A DNA stretch of 64,000 nucleotides from Ferrimonas sp. YFM (GCF_030296015.1 NZ_AP027368.1:1178001-1242000); one strand, 5' to 3'; counted from the first letter of the stretch, positions 1 through 9,844 are shown. Notes: a model not told the origin generated them from the sequence alone. Program-made: numbers and translations.

Positions 1-640
1 AGAAGCGACTCCCACAGCCAAGGACAACAACCAGGCTCTGACTCAGGAAGACTTTTTCTCCCTGCTGTCTCAGCAGTTGTCCATGCAGGATCCCTTCAAG
101 CCGGTGGACAACGATCAGATGATCTCTCAGATGTCCTCCTTTGCCACCGTTGATGGGATCAACTCCTTGAACGATGAGATCAAGAACATGAACACCGTGA
201 TGAACTCCAGCCAGGCCCTCGAGGCCAGCAGTCTGGTAGGTCAGAAGGTGCTGATCCCATCAGACAAGGCGGTTTCGGACGGCGCCAGCCCGATCACCGG
301 TGTGATCTCCACCCCGGCCGGGGCGCAGAACATGACCATGAAGGTGAAGGATGGGGCTGGGCAGATTGTCCGCACCTTCGAGGTGCCTGTGGGCAATGGC
401 GGCAACGTCGACTTCAGCTGGGACGGCAAAAATGCCGACGGCGACGCTTTGCCGGAGGGCACCTACAGCTTTACCGCTGAGGCCCTGGTTGGCGGCAAGA
501 CCGATACTCTACCGGTGTTCACCTATGGCCACGTCAGCAGCGTGACCCTGGGCGGTGCCAACTACGATACAGTCCTGAATCTGCGCGGTGTCGGCGGCGT
601 TAAGCTGTCTGACGTATTGGCGGTCGCAGAAGGCTCTTAA
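1..640 (+). CDS. flgD: Flagellar hook assembly scaffold FlgD (5' end cut off)
   Basis: FlgD is the temporary cap under which hook subunits polymerise at the tip of the growing rod and hook; it works outside the cell after type III export. The frame is open from base 2, so the true start lies upstream of the window; an internal Met at 77 is not the start. The N-terminal export region with the typical LSQQLSMQDPFKPVDN stretch is present. A FlgD Ig-like/tudor region follows, with a recognisable FSWDGKNADGDALPEGTY turn. The gene ends 12 bases before flgE, as in flgBCDE operons. Confidence 0.95.
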   Translation, partial: EATPTAKDNNQALTQEDFFSLLSQQLSMQDPFKPVDNDQMISQMSSFATVDGINSLNDEIKNMNTVMNSSQALEASSLVGQKVLIPSDKAVSDGASPITGVISTPAGAQNMTMKVKDGAGQIVRTFEVPVGNGGNVDFSWDGKNADGDALPEGTYSFTAEALVGGKTDTLPVFTYGHVSSVTLGGANYDTVLNLRGVGGVKLSDVLAVAEGS

Positions 641-652
641 CGAGGAACGAGC

Positions 653-2032
653 ATGTCATTCAATATCTCACTCAGCGGTCTGAATGCCGCGCAGAAGGAC
701 CTGGATACCACGTCGAACAACATTGCCAACGTGAACACCATTGGCTTTAAAGAGTCTCGCGCCGAGTTTGCCGACGTTTATTCCAACTCCCTGTTCACCA
801 ACAGCAAGACCAATGTGGGCAGCGGTGTGGCGACCTCTCAGGTGGCCCAGCAGTTCCACCAGGGCTCCTTGCAGTTCACCAACAACGCCCTGGACCTGGC
901 CATCAATGGTAACGGCATGTTCGTCACCATCTCTGAGTTCGGCTCCCAGGACTACAACTACACCCGCGCCGGTGCGTTCAAGCTGAACGACGACAACTTC
1001 ATGGTGGACTCCCAGGGCAACTACCTGATGGCTCTGCCGGTGAATGACGACGGCTCGGTTTCCTCCGTCAGCCTCTCCACCACCCAGCCGGTGCAGATTC
1101 CCCAGACGGCGGGTCAGCCTCAGATGACCGGTGTTGTGGACGTCTCGGTGAACGTCAATGCCGGCGACATCACCCATGATCCGGCCAACTTCGATCCCAC
1201 GGATCCCACCACCTACAACAACGCCACCTCGGTGACCGTGTACGACTCACTGGGTGAGCCGCACATCATGACCCAGTACTTCGTTAAGCCTCCGGGCGGC
1301 GCTTTGAACAACAACAACCAGTGGCTGACCTTCTTCACCATGGACGACAAGCCGGTGAACATCGGTGACGCCGCCGGCGCCACCACCAACGGTACCTGGG
1401 ACCAGGACACCAACGGTGACGGCGTGGCCGATACCGCAGGTATTGCCGCTCAGAATGCCGCCGGTCATACCGCCGCCGTGGTGAGCTTCGACGACACAGG
1501 TAACTTCCTGAACACCAACCCCACCATGATCCAGACCGTGGCTCTGGGTACCACGGGTGCCGGTGTGATTGGCCCGGGCGCCGATGGCACTCAGCGGGTT
1601 GAGATCCGCATGGACAACCCCACTCAGTACGCCTCCAAGTTTGAGGTGACCAAGCTGAAGCAGGACGGTTCCACCGTGGGTCGACTGACCAACGTGGAAG
1701 TGGCGGCCGATGGCCTGATCAGCGCCACCTACTCCAATGGTACCGAAGTGCCCCTGGGCAAGGTGGCTCTGGCGCGTTTTGCCAATGAGCAGGGCCTGAC
1801 TCAGCAGGGCAACACCTCCTGGAAACAGAGCCAGGCGTCCGGTGAGGCGCTGTTGGGTGAGCCCAACACCGGCACCTTCGGCGCCATCAACTCGGCGGCC
1901 TTGGAGCAGTCCAACACCGACCTGACCACTGAGCTGGTGGACCTGATCAGCGCTCAGCGTAACTTCCAGGCCAACTCCCGTGCCCTGGATATCGCCAACC
2001 AGCTGCAGCAGAACATCCTGCAGATCCGCTAA
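653..2032 (+). CDS. flgE: Flagellar hook protein FlgE
   Basis: This is the structural subunit of the hook, the flexible joint between rod and filament. The 459-residue protein has the rod/hook N-terminal signature SNNIANVNTIGFK near residue 22. A long variable middle forms the outer hook domains. The conserved C-terminal helix ends in NQLQQNILQIR. The start follows an AACGAGGAACGAGC ribosome-binding region directly after flgD. The length is slightly above the roughly 400 residues of enteric FlgE, the extra lying in the Asp/Asn/Gly-rich centre. It appears to be the last gene of the preceding transcription unit, since a hairpin and a new promoter follow. Confidence 0.97.
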   Translation: MSFNISLSGLNAAQKDLDTTSNNIANVNTIGFKESRAEFADVYSNSLFTNSKTNVGSGVATSQVAQQFHQGSLQFTNNALDLAINGNGMFVTISEFGSQDYNYTRAGAFKLNDDNFMVDSQGNYLMALPVNDDGSVSSVSLSTTQPVQIPQTAGQPQMTGVVDVSVNVNAGDITHDPANFDPTDPTTYNNATSVTVYDSLGEPHIMTQYFVKPPGGALNNNNQWLTFFTMDDKPVNIGDAAGATTNGTWDQDTNGDGVADTAGIAAQNAAGHTAAVVSFDDTGNFLNTNPTMIQTVALGTTGAGVIGPGADGTQRVEIRMDNPTQYASKFEVTKLKQDGSTVGRLTNVEVAADGLISATYSNGTEVPLGKVALARFANEQGLTQQGNTSWKQSQASGEALLGEPNTGTFGAINSAALEQSNTDLTTELVDLISAQRNFQANSRALDIANQLQQNILQIR

Positions 2033-2040
2033 GCCTGGAT

Positions 2041-2063
2041 TGCCGCCCCTGCCGGGGGCGGCA
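2041..2063 (+). terminator. GC-rich hairpin after flgE
   Basis: A perfect 9-bp stem (TGCCGCCCC / GGGGCGGCA) with a 5-base loop starts 8 bases after the flgE stop. A C/T-rich stretch follows rather than a clean T run. It is more likely a partial terminator or an mRNA 3'-end stabiliser than a strong intrinsic terminator. Its position just before a new promoter supports separation of flgE from flgF. Confidence 0.5.
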
Positions 2064-2138
2064 ACCCCTTTCCCCTCGTTGCCCCTTCCCCAATTCTGAA
2101 TCCCCCCTGAACCGCCCAATCGCCGCACTTTTCGTTTC

Positions 2139-2154
2139 TGGCACAGCTATTGCA
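2139..2154 (+). promoter_or_regulatory. Sigma-54 promoter upstream of flgF
   Basis: The sequence TGGCACAGCTATTGCA fits the -24/-12 consensus TGGCAC-N5-TTGCA, with the required 12 bases between the GG and GC elements. Transcription would start near 2166, about 33 bases before the flgF start. This predicts a separate RpoN unit for flgFGHIJKL, probably activated by FlrA or FlrC. Confidence 0.85.
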
Positions 2155-2198
2155 TTTACCCTGGGTAATTAACGTCATTGCCGACTGTGGAGTCACCT

Positions 2199-2939
2199 TT
2201 GGACAAGATGCTTTATATCGCCGCGTCAGGCGCCAGCCAGAACATGTACGCCCTGGGTGTGCATGCCAACAACCTGGCCAACGCCCGCACCGACGGTTTC
2301 AAGGCGGATCTGCACCAGGCCCGCAGCATGCAGGCGTTCGGTGAGGGGTTGCCCACCCGGGTGTTTGCCATGACCGAGCGCCCGGCCAGCAACTTTGATG
2401 CCGGCAGCCTGAAGACCACGGGTCGCAGCCTGGATGTGGCCATCAAGGGTGAAGGCTGGTTTGTGGTCGAGGATGAGCAGGGCAACGAAGCCCTGACCCG
2501 TGCCGGCTCTCTGAAGGTCGACGAAGGGGGCATGCTCACCAACGCTCAAGGCCGCCCCATCATGGGGGCCGCCGGGCCCATCTTCCTGCCACTGCCGGTG
2601 GAGAAGGTGGAGATCGCCACCAACGGCATCATCACAGTGCGTCCCCAGGGCGCACCGGCCAACGCCATGGAAGAGGTGGACCAGCTTCAGATGGTCAACC
2701 CAGAAATCAATACTCTGACCAAGGGCGAAGATGGCTTGTTCCGTGCCCTTGGCGGCGAAGCCTACCTGGCCGATGCAGAGGTGGAGCTGGTGGCGGGTGC
2801 CATCGAGGGCAGCAACGTCAGCCCGGTACATGAACTGGTGGGAATGATCGAGATGCAGCGTCAATTCGACATGCAGCTGAAGATGATGAAAACCGCCGAA
2901 GAGAACGACAGGTCAGCCGCAAAACTGTTGCGGGTGTAA
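2199..2939 (+). CDS. flgF: Flagellar proximal rod protein FlgF
   Basis: FlgF is a rod subunit of the flagellar basal body. The chosen start is TTG at 2199, giving MDKMLYIAASGASQN, preceded by a GGAG ribosome-binding site about 7 bases upstream. An in-frame TTG at 2178 would add residues without a good site and lies very close to the predicted transcription start. The 246-residue product carries the N-terminal rod motif NNLANARTDGFKA and a C-terminal helix (EMQRQFDMQLKMMKTAEEND) shared by FlgE, FlgF and FlgG. flgG follows 23 bases later. Confidence 0.95.
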   Translation: MDKMLYIAASGASQNMYALGVHANNLANARTDGFKADLHQARSMQAFGEGLPTRVFAMTERPASNFDAGSLKTTGRSLDVAIKGEGWFVVEDEQGNEALTRAGSLKVDEGGMLTNAQGRPIMGAAGPIFLPLPVEKVEIATNGIITVRPQGAPANAMEEVDQLQMVNPEINTLTKGEDGLFRALGGEAYLADAEVELVAGAIEGSNVSPVHELVGMIEMQRQFDMQLKMMKTAEENDRSAAKLLRV

Positions 2940-2962
2940 CGGACATTTAAAGGGTAAAGAGT

Positions 2963-3751
2963 ATGCAACCGGCACTTTGGATCAGTAAAACAGGCCTGGA
3001 CGCTCAGCAGACTGAAATCTCCAACATCTCAAACAACCTGGCTAACGCCAGCACCGTGGGCTTTAAGAAGAGCCGCGCCGTGTTTGAGGACCTGCTCTAT
3101 CAAACCATCAACCAGGCCGGGGGCATCAGCGCCCAGAATACCGAGCTGCCCAACGGCCTGACCCTGGGCGCCGGCACCAAGGTGGCGGCCACTCAGCGCA
3201 TCTTCTCCCAGGGCAACATGGAAACCACCAACAACAGCCTGGACCTGATGATCGACGGCCCGGGCTTCTTCCAGATTCAGATGCCTGACGGTACCCAGGC
3301 CTACTCCCGCAACGGCCAGTTCACTCTGGACGAGGAGGGGCAGATGGTGACCCCGGGTTCCGGTTATGTGCTGGACCCAGGCATCGTCATCCCGGAAGAC
3401 GCCCAGTCCGTGACAGTCTCCTCCGAGGGTGAGGTGTCGGTGCGGGTGCCCGGCCAGGCGGCCAACGTGGTGGTGGGCCAGATTGAGATCTCCAACTTCG
3501 TCAACGCCAGTGGCCTGGAGCCCATAGGTCAAAACCTGTTCCTGGAGACCGGCGCCAGTGGTGCGCCCATCGCCGGCGTACCCGGCCTGGATGGTCTGGG
3601 TTCCATCCGTCAGGGTGCTCTGGAAACCTCCAACGTCAACGTGACCGAGGAGCTGGTGAACATGATCGAAGCCCAGCGGGTGTATGAGATGAACTCCAAG
3701 GTGATCTCCACCGTGGATCAGATGCTGGCCAACCTGAACCAGCAACTCTAA
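2963..3751 (+). CDS. flgG: Flagellar distal rod protein FlgG
   Basis: FlgG builds the distal rod of the basal body that crosses the peptidoglycan and outer membrane. At 262 residues it matches the usual length almost exactly. It starts MQPALWISKTGLDAQQ, carries NNLANASTVGFKKSRA, and ends with the conserved helix EAQRVYEMNSKVISTVDQML. A GGGTAAAGAGT stretch precedes the ATG. It sits in canonical order between flgF and flgH, 10 bases before the latter. Confidence 0.97.
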   Translation: MQPALWISKTGLDAQQTEISNISNNLANASTVGFKKSRAVFEDLLYQTINQAGGISAQNTELPNGLTLGAGTKVAATQRIFSQGNMETTNNSLDLMIDGPGFFQIQMPDGTQAYSRNGQFTLDEEGQMVTPGSGYVLDPGIVIPEDAQSVTVSSEGEVSVRVPGQAANVVVGQIEISNFVNASGLEPIGQNLFLETGASGAPIAGVPGLDGLGSIRQGALETSNVNVTEELVNMIEAQRVYEMNSKVISTVDQMLANLNQQL

Positions 3752-3761
3752 GGAGCCTTAG

Positions 3762-4433
3762 ATGAGACACTGGATAGCCGCAGCCAGCCTGATCACCCTG
3801 GTGGGGTGCACCTCACCAGGGGCCCCGATTCCGGATGATCCCTACTACGCTCCGGTTTACCCCGAGCTGCCCCCTACCCAGGTGGTCAACACCGGTTCCA
3901 TCTATCAGGATGCCTACGCCAACGAGCTCTATTCCGACATCAAGGCTCACAGGGTCGGTGATGTGATCACCGTCGAGCTGGTGGAGGCCACCAAGGCCAA
4001 GAAGAGCGCCACCAACGAGATGAAGAAGGACAACTCCATGTCCCTCGATCCCATCACCGCAGGCGGCGGTCCGGTCACCATCAACGGCCAGACCCTGGAT
4101 CTCAACTACAAAGAGAAACTGGATCTCTCTAAAGAGGCGGACGCGGACCAGAGCAACAGCCTCAATGGCTCCATCTCGGTGAACGTGCTGCAGGTACTGG
4201 CCAACGGCAACCTGGTGATTCGCGGTGAAAAGTGGATCACCATCAACGACGGTGAAGAGTACATCCGCCTGACCGGCCTGATTCGCCCCAGGGACATCAA
4301 GCCGGACAACACCGTGGAGTCCACCCGCGTCGCCAACGCCCGCATCCAGTACAGCGGCACCGGCACCTTCGCAGAATCCCAGAAGACCGGCTGGCTGGCC
4401 GCCTTCTTCAACGGTCCCCTGTGGCCCTTCTAG
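3762..4433 (+). CDS. flgH: Flagellar L-ring lipoprotein FlgH
   Basis: FlgH forms the outer-membrane L ring that acts as a bushing for the rotating rod. The N-terminus [16 protein letters not shown] is a lipoprotein signal with an LVGC lipobox, placing the lipidated cysteine at residue 16. The FlgH core includes a [18 protein letters not shown] stretch and the ending [17 protein letters not shown]. The 223-residue length is typical. An AGGAGCC site precedes the ATG. Confidence 0.97.
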   Translation: MRHWIAAASLITLVGCTSPGAPIPDDPYYAPVYPELPPTQVVNTGSIYQDAYANELYSDIKAHRVGDVITVELVEATKAKKSATNEMKKDNSMSLDPITAGGGPVTINGQTLDLNYKEKLDLSKEADADQSNSLNGSISVNVLQVLANGNLVIRGEKWITINDGEEYIRLTGLIRPRDIKPDNTVESTRVANARIQYSGTGTFAESQKTGWLAAFFNGPLWPF

Positions 4434-4445
4434 GAGACGACTAGG

Positions 4446-5531
4446 ATGAGACTCTTTGCCGTACTCATGGCCCTGGTTCTGGCCTTGCCGGCTCAGGCGA
4501 TGCGTCTGAAGGACATCACCGATGTTCAGGGTGTCCGCGACAACCAATTGATCGGCTATGGTCTGGTGGTGGGTCTGCCCGGCACCGGTGAGAAGGGGCA
4601 GTTCACCGAGCAGAGCTTTGCCACCATGCTCTCCAACTTCGGCATCAACTTGCCGCCCGGCACCCGTCCCAAGACCAAGAACGTGGCGGCGGTGGCGGTG
4701 CACGCCACCCTGCCTCCCTTTATCAAGCCCGGTCAGCAGATCGACGTCACCGTCTCCTCCGTGGGCAGTGCCAAGAGCCTGCGTGGTGGCACCCTGATTC
4801 AGACCTTCTTAAAAGGTGCCGACGGCAAGGTGTACGCCCTGGCCCAGGGCAGCCTGGTGGTCTCCGGCTTCTCTGCCGAAGGCGCCGATGGCTCCAAGGT
4901 GATTCAGAACACCCCGACCGTGGGCCGCATTCCCAACGGCGCCATCGTCGAGCGCAGCGTGCCCAGCCCCTTTGCCAACGGCGACTTCCTCACCTTCAAC
5001 CTGCATCGCCCGGACTTCTCCACCGCCAAGCGGGTGGCCGACACCATCAATGGCCTGCTGGGACCTGGTGTGGCCCGGGCCCAGGATGCCACCTCCATCC
5101 AGGTGTCTGCCCCCCGGGACCGCTCCCAGCGTGTGGCCTACCTGGCCACCCTGGAGAACCTCAACGTGGAGCCGGCGGAAGAATCGGCCAAGGTGATCGT
5201 CAACAGCCGTACCGGCACCATAGTGGTGGGCAGTGAGGTGCGCCTCCTGCCGGCAGCCATTACCCATGGCGGCCTGACGGTGACCATCAGCGAAGCCTTC
5301 AACACCTCTCAGCCCGGCATGCTGGCGGGTGGCAACACAGTGAACAACCCGGTGAGCAGCATCGGCGTCAACGAGTCGGCCCGGCGCATGTTCAAGTTTG
5401 ATCCCGGCGTGACCCTGGATGAACTGGTGCGGGCGGTGAACCAGGTGGGCGCGGCCCCCTCGGATCTGATGGCCATTCTCGAAGCCCTGTCTCAGGCCGG
5501 CGCCCTGCGCGGCGAGCTGATCATCATCTAG
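4446..5531 (+). CDS. flgI: Flagellar P-ring protein FlgI
   Basis: FlgI is the periplasmic subunit of the P ring around the rod in the peptidoglycan layer. The first 18 residues ([18 protein letters not shown]) are a Sec signal peptide cleaved after AQA. The mature protein begins [21 protein letters not shown], as is typical for the family. The 361-residue length and the ending LRGELIII are standard. It follows flgH by 12 bases and precedes flgJ, its usual neighbour. Confidence 0.97.
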   Translation: MRLFAVLMALVLALPAQAMRLKDITDVQGVRDNQLIGYGLVVGLPGTGEKGQFTEQSFATMLSNFGINLPPGTRPKTKNVAAVAVHATLPPFIKPGQQIDVTVSSVGSAKSLRGGTLIQTFLKGADGKVYALAQGSLVVSGFSAEGADGSKVIQNTPTVGRIPNGAIVERSVPSPFANGDFLTFNLHRPDFSTAKRVADTINGLLGPGVARAQDATSIQVSAPRDRSQRVAYLATLENLNVEPAEESAKVIVNSRTGTIVVGSEVRLLPAAITHGGLTVTISEAFNTSQPGMLAGGNTVNNPVSSIGVNESARRMFKFDPGVTLDELVRAVNQVGAAPSDLMAILEALSQAGALRGELIII

Positions 5532-5539
5532 GCGGCAAC

Positions 5540-6508
5540 ATGGATCCTTTGAAGCAGCAGAATCAGCACTACCTGGACCTGGCGGCCATGGACGACCTGA
5601 GGCAGAAGGCCCAGGCGGACCCGGACGCTTCCCTGGAGGAGGTGGCGCTGCAGTTTGAGGGGATCTTCCTCGGGATGATGCTCAAGGAGATGCGCAGCGC
5701 CAATGCCGCCTTCGAGACCGATTCGCCGTTTAACAGCCAGACCACCAACTTCTACCGGGACATGCAGGACCAGCAACTGGTCAGTGAACTGGCGGGCAAG
5801 GGCACCCTGGGGCTGGCGGATCTCATCGTGGCCCAGCTCGGCGGTGACGAGAACCTGACGCCGGCCTCGGTGCTGCGTGGCTCCAACAGCGCCATCGCAC
5901 CTCATGCCCCCCTGGCCTCTGCGGCCAACCCTGTGCCCACAACGGACGTTGCAGTCGATGAGCCGGTCAATGACCTGGCCCAGGATGCCCCGCGTCCGCC
6001 TCTGGCTTCAGCCATCAATCCGGTGGACTTCTCCTCGCCACAGAGCTTCGTGAACAGCCTGATGCCGGAGGCACGCCGGGCCGCCAAGGAGCTGGGGGTC
6101 AGCCCTGAGCTGCTGGTGGCCCAGTCGGCCCTGGAGACCGGCTGGGGCCGCAAGGTCCTCCCCTCCAAAGAGGGCAGCAGCCATAACCTGTTCAACATCA
6201 AGGCGGGCAGCAGCTGGCAGGGCGACAGCGTCAAGATCAATGCCCTCGAGGTAGAGCAGGGGGTGCCGGTCAAAAGGCGCTCCGAATTCAGGGTGTATGA
6301 CAACATCCAACAGAGTTTTCAGGACTTCGTCGATTTTGTTCGCCGGCCGCGTTATCAGGACGCGCTGGATGCGGGCAACGACGAAGGGTTTATCCGTGGT
6401 TTGCAGCAGGCTGGCTATGCCACCGATCCTCAGTATGCGGACAAGGTACTGAAGGTGATGAAGCGTTTGATGGAGGGGGCGGCGTCCTCCTCTCAAGGGA
6501 GTAAATAA
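5540..6508 (+). CDS. flgJ: FlgJ rod cap / peptidoglycan hydrolase
   Basis: FlgJ helps the rod penetrate the cell wall. Residues about 20-105 are the rod-binding cap domain (FEGIFLGMMLKEMRSANAAFE). A low-complexity Ala/Pro linker follows. From about residue 175 there is a glucosaminidase domain with the QSALETGWG catalytic-region motif and HNLFNIKAG. The dual-domain form (322 residues) is the beta/gammaproteobacterial type. Its stop overlaps the flgK start by one base (TAATG), implying translational coupling. Confidence 0.96.
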   Translation: MDPLKQQNQHYLDLAAMDDLRQKAQADPDASLEEVALQFEGIFLGMMLKEMRSANAAFETDSPFNSQTTNFYRDMQDQQLVSELAGKGTLGLADLIVAQLGGDENLTPASVLRGSNSAIAPHAPLASAANPVPTTDVAVDEPVNDLAQDAPRPPLASAINPVDFSSPQSFVNSLMPEARRAAKELGVSPELLVAQSALETGWGRKVLPSKEGSSHNLFNIKAGSSWQGDSVKINALEVEQGVPVKRRSEFRVYDNIQQSFQDFVDFVRRPRYQDALDAGNDEGFIRGLQQAGYATDPQYADKVLKVMKRLMEGAASSSQGSK

Positions 6509-8433
6509 TGGCAGACTTGATGAACATTGGCCGCTCCGGCGTCATGAGCGCCCAGAAGCAGCTGCAGGTCACCTCGAATAACATCGCCAACGTCGGCACC
6601 GAAGGGTACTCCCGCCAGGTGGCGGAACAGCGCACCTCAGAGTCGCTGTTCATGGCCGGCAGCTTTGTGGGTACCGGCTCCTACGTGGCAGACGTCAAGC
6701 GCATCTACAACAGCTACGCGACTCGGGAGCTGAACCTGGCGACCAGTCAGCTCTCCTACGCCAACATGTCCTGGCGCAAGGCGGATGAACTCAACCAGGT
6801 GTTCTCCGTATCCGGTGACGCCATCCCTGAGTCCATGAACAACGCCTTCAAAGCGATCAACAACATGGCGGACATACCCAATGATCTGAGTGCCAGGGAC
6901 AACGTACTGGTGTCCCTGGGCCAGCTGGAGGGGGCGTTCGATACCGTCGCCGAAGGCCTGACCTCTCAACTGCGTCAGACCAACGAACAGGTTTTGGTCA
7001 CCGTGGATCGGGTGAACGCCATCACCACCGAGCTGGCGGACATCAACGCCCAGCTGATGAAGGTGGAAGGCAAGGATCTGCAGCTGCTGGACTATCAGTC
7101 CAAGCTGATCTCTGAGCTCAGTGACTACGTTCAGGTGAACGTCATTGAACAGGACAGTGGCGTAAAGAGCGTCATGATGGGCGGCGCCGCCATGCTGGTG
7201 TCCGGCCCTAATCAGCTGGAGCTTGGCACCACCGACGGTGACCCGGTGCGTCATGAGCTGCGCTACACCGTCGACACCGGTCAGAACAAGATCACTCTGG
7301 ATGGCCGTGATGTGGGCGGGCAGCTTCAGGCGTTGATGGATTACCGTGACAACGTTTTGCTGCCGGCAGAGCGGGATCTGGGCAAGATGGCTCTGGGGCT
7401 GGCGGATGCCATGAACAAAGCCCAGGCTAATGGGTTCGACCTGGACGGTAACGTGGGTCAGAATCTGTTTGCCGACATCAACAGCCTGGAGATGTCCATC
7501 GGTCGCAGCGCCAGCTCCGGCAGCAACGCCGGGGGTACCGAGGTCGGGGTGAACATTGATGACGTCGGTGCGCTCACCGGGGGCAAATACACCCTGGTGT
7601 GGGATGGAGCCAACTATCAGATGACTGATGAGTACGGCAAAACCAGCACCCTGACCGCGGATCCAGCCAATGCCAACCGATTCGTTTCCGCCGAAGGCTT
7701 CAGCATCATTCAGGACACCAGTGGTGGTGCGCCAGTGGCTGGCGATAAATGGGCACTGATGCCCACGGCCAATGCGGCCAAAGGCCTCAGCCTGCAGATT
7801 GATAACCCCCGTGCCCTGGCGGCCGCCGGCTACACCAAGGAAACCACCGCAGGTGACGGTGAAGCCACCCTGGTCTCCGTGGACAGGACCAATCCGGCGT
7901 TTCCTGCAGGGGAGGTGAACCTGTCGATCACCCCCAACGATCCGACCTCTACCCCTCCAGGGCAGAACACCTACACCATGACCGATAAGGACGGCAATGC
8001 CCTTGCCAATGGCGTCTATACCGGCGACACCATCTCCGCCCTCGGGTTTTCGGTGAAGATTGAGGACAACACCACCGCCACCAGCAGCTTCAAGCTGAAC
8101 ATGGACTTTGCGGTGGGAGACAACGCCAACGCGGTGGCCATGGGCAACATTCCCAATCTCAAACTCCAGGACGGTGGCAAGTCCACCCTGGCGGACACCT
8201 TCCAGGGGATCATCACCGAAGTGGGCAGCCAGGCGGCCGCCCAGGAGGTGGCCAGAACCTCGGCTCAGGCGGTGTTCGATCAGGCACAGAACCGGGTGGA
8301 GTCCGAATCCGGGGTAAACCTGGATGAGGAAGCGGCCAATATGATGCGTTTCCAGCAGGCTTATCAGGCCTCGGCACGGGTGATGACCGTGGCCAAGGAA
8401 ACCTTCGATACACTCTTCAATTCACTGCGATAG
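6508..8433 (+). CDS. flgK: Hook-filament junction protein FlgK (HAP1)
   Basis: FlgK is the first of two adaptor proteins between hook and filament. The 641-residue protein has the N-terminal motif SNNIANVGTEGYSRQ and a C-terminal coiled-coil (NMMRFQQAYQASARVMTVAKETFDTLFNSL) typical of HAP1. The central region is expanded and Asp/Gly-rich, so it is longer than enteric FlgK (about 550). An AAGGGAGT site sits at the end of flgJ, and flgL follows 9 bases downstream. Confidence 0.96.
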   Translation: MADLMNIGRSGVMSAQKQLQVTSNNIANVGTEGYSRQVAEQRTSESLFMAGSFVGTGSYVADVKRIYNSYATRELNLATSQLSYANMSWRKADELNQVFSVSGDAIPESMNNAFKAINNMADIPNDLSARDNVLVSLGQLEGAFDTVAEGLTSQLRQTNEQVLVTVDRVNAITTELADINAQLMKVEGKDLQLLDYQSKLISELSDYVQVNVIEQDSGVKSVMMGGAAMLVSGPNQLELGTTDGDPVRHELRYTVDTGQNKITLDGRDVGGQLQALMDYRDNVLLPAERDLGKMALGLADAMNKAQANGFDLDGNVGQNLFADINSLEMSIGRSASSGSNAGGTEVGVNIDDVGALTGGKYTLVWDGANYQMTDEYGKTSTLTADPANANRFVSAEGFSIIQDTSGGAPVAGDKWALMPTANAAKGLSLQIDNPRALAAAGYTKETTAGDGEATLVSVDRTNPAFPAGEVNLSITPNDPTSTPPGQNTYTMTDKDGNALANGVYTGDTISALGFSVKIEDNTTATSSFKLNMDFAVGDNANAVAMGNIPNLKLQDGGKSTLADTFQGIITEVGSQAAAQEVARTSAQAVFDQAQNRVESESGVNLDEEAANMMRFQQAYQASARVMTVAKETFDTLFNSLR

Positions 8434-8442
8434 GGGGCGGGG

Positions 8443-9648
8443 ATGCGCGTTTCCACTTTTCAGTTCTATAACCTGAACACCAATAACCTGACCACATTGC
8501 AGTCGCAGAACAACAAGACTTTGCAGAAGCTCTCAAGTGGCAAAGAGGTGAGTACTGCCGCCGACGATCCCGTGGCCAACATCGCCATTGAGAACCTCAA
8601 GCAGCAGTCTGCGGTGTTGACTCAGTATGAGGCCAACATCAACCTGGCCAACAACCGACTCTCTCAGGAGGAGCCGCACCTGGCGTCCTACGAGACCCTG
8701 GTGATGAGCATGAAAGACATCATGCTCGAAGGCAACGATGGCTCCCTCTCCTGGGACAGCCGCAAGGTTCACGCCAGCGATCTGCGCTCCAACCTGGATG
8801 CCCTGGTGTCTTTGGCCAACAGCCAGGATGAGTCGGGCAACTACCTGTTCTCCGGCACCGCCAGCGACACCCAGCCCTTTGTGAATGCGGGTGGCGTGGT
8901 GACCTATGTGGGCAACTCCGGTCAGCGCACCGCCACCATAGGCGACGGGGTGACCCTGCCGGTGAACGATCCCGGTGACGAGGTGTTCTTCAATGTGCCC
9001 ATCGCCAGCGGCGATTATCAGGCGGATTACGCCGGCGCCACCATGACCGAGAAATTCTTTGTTGAGAGCGCCGAGGTGGTGAATCCGGCGCTGACCCAGG
9101 CTCCGGGCTACCGTTTTGATTTCGTCGATGACGGCGCCGGCAATGTGGCCTACGAGGTCTATGACAATGGCGGCACCCTGGTGACCGGGCCTACCGCCTT
9201 TGATCCCACTCAGCCCCTGACCTTCGATGGCATCGAAGTGACCATCAGCGGCGATCCCAGCATAGGTGACAGCCTCTCCATGGCGGAGCAGGAGAGTCGT
9301 GACCCCTTCAGTATCATCAACCGGGCCATCGAGATGCTGGAGTCGGAAGAGGGGCTGAAGAGTCCCCAGGCTCAGGCGGAGTATGGCCAGCTGCTGGGGG
9401 ACATCACCGAGGTGTTCAATCACGCCACCGGGGTACGTGCCGAGGTCGGCAACCGCATGAAGGCCCTGGAGACCTTTGAGAATCAGCACTCGGACATGAA
9501 GCTGGTGTCCGAAGGAGTGAAGTCCAACCTGGAAGATCTGGATTACGCCTCTGCCATCTCTGAGTTTGAGCGTCAAACCCTGGCGATGAATGCCCTGACT
9601 CAGACCTTTGGGCGGGTCAACAGCACCACACTGTTCGACTTTATCTAG
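8443..9648 (+). CDS. flgL: Hook-filament junction protein FlgL (HAP3)
   Basis: FlgL is the second junction protein, on which the filament polymerises. The 401-residue product has flagellin-like ends: an N-terminal LQKLSSGKEVSTAADDPV stretch and a C-terminal YASAISEFERQTLAMNALTQ helix. The start follows GGGGGCGGGG at a typical distance. It is the last gene of the flgFGHIJKL unit; a strong intrinsic terminator begins 15 bases after its stop. Confidence 0.96.
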   Translation: MRVSTFQFYNLNTNNLTTLQSQNNKTLQKLSSGKEVSTAADDPVANIAIENLKQQSAVLTQYEANINLANNRLSQEEPHLASYETLVMSMKDIMLEGNDGSLSWDSRKVHASDLRSNLDALVSLANSQDESGNYLFSGTASDTQPFVNAGGVVTYVGNSGQRTATIGDGVTLPVNDPGDEVFFNVPIASGDYQADYAGATMTEKFFVESAEVVNPALTQAPGYRFDFVDDGAGNVAYEVYDNGGTLVTGPTAFDPTQPLTFDGIEVTISGDPSIGDSLSMAEQESRDPFSIINRAIEMLESEEGLKSPQAQAEYGQLLGDITEVFNHATGVRAEVGNRMKALETFENQHSDMKLVSEGVKSNLEDLDYASAISEFERQTLAMNALTQTFGRVNSTTLFDFI

Positions 9649-9663
9649 AGTTCGTCCGCAAGA

Positions 9664-9723
9664 GCCACCGTGAACTGGATCACAAAATCGAACGCGATTG
9701 TGTCTGGTCACGGTGGCTTTTTT
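9664..9723 (+). terminator. Intrinsic terminator after flgL
   Basis: A 10-bp outer stem GCCACCGTGA / TCACGGTGGC brackets an inner arm (ACAAAATC / GATTGTGT region) and is followed by six T. The long imperfect hairpin plus T run is a convincing Rho-independent terminator that isolates flgL from the flagellin gene. Confidence 0.85.
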
Positions 9724-9800
9724 CATGTCCGGGGTTAAGTGTTTGAATTTGTTTGGTTATTTCTTTTTTGTGTTTTTTTTGGAAAAAATGCAAAAAGGGC

Positions 9801-9827
9801 TAAAGGACTGAAAAACGCCGCCGATAC
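9801..9827 (+). promoter_or_regulatory. Sigma-28 (FliA) promoter of the flagellin gene
   Basis: TAAA at 9801-9804 and GCCGATAC at 9820-9827 are separated by 15 bases, matching the FliA consensus TAAA-N15-GCCGATAA with one change. Transcription should start near 9834, leaving a leader of about 70 bases before fliC. T-rich DNA lies just upstream. Confidence 0.9.
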
Positions 9828-9844
9828 CCTAATTGAAACCAGGA

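Noticed and set aside
2178-2198. Upstream TTG start for flgF
   Set aside because: It would add seven residues not seen in FlgF and has no ribosome-binding site; TTG at 2199 follows GGAG and gives the family N-terminus.
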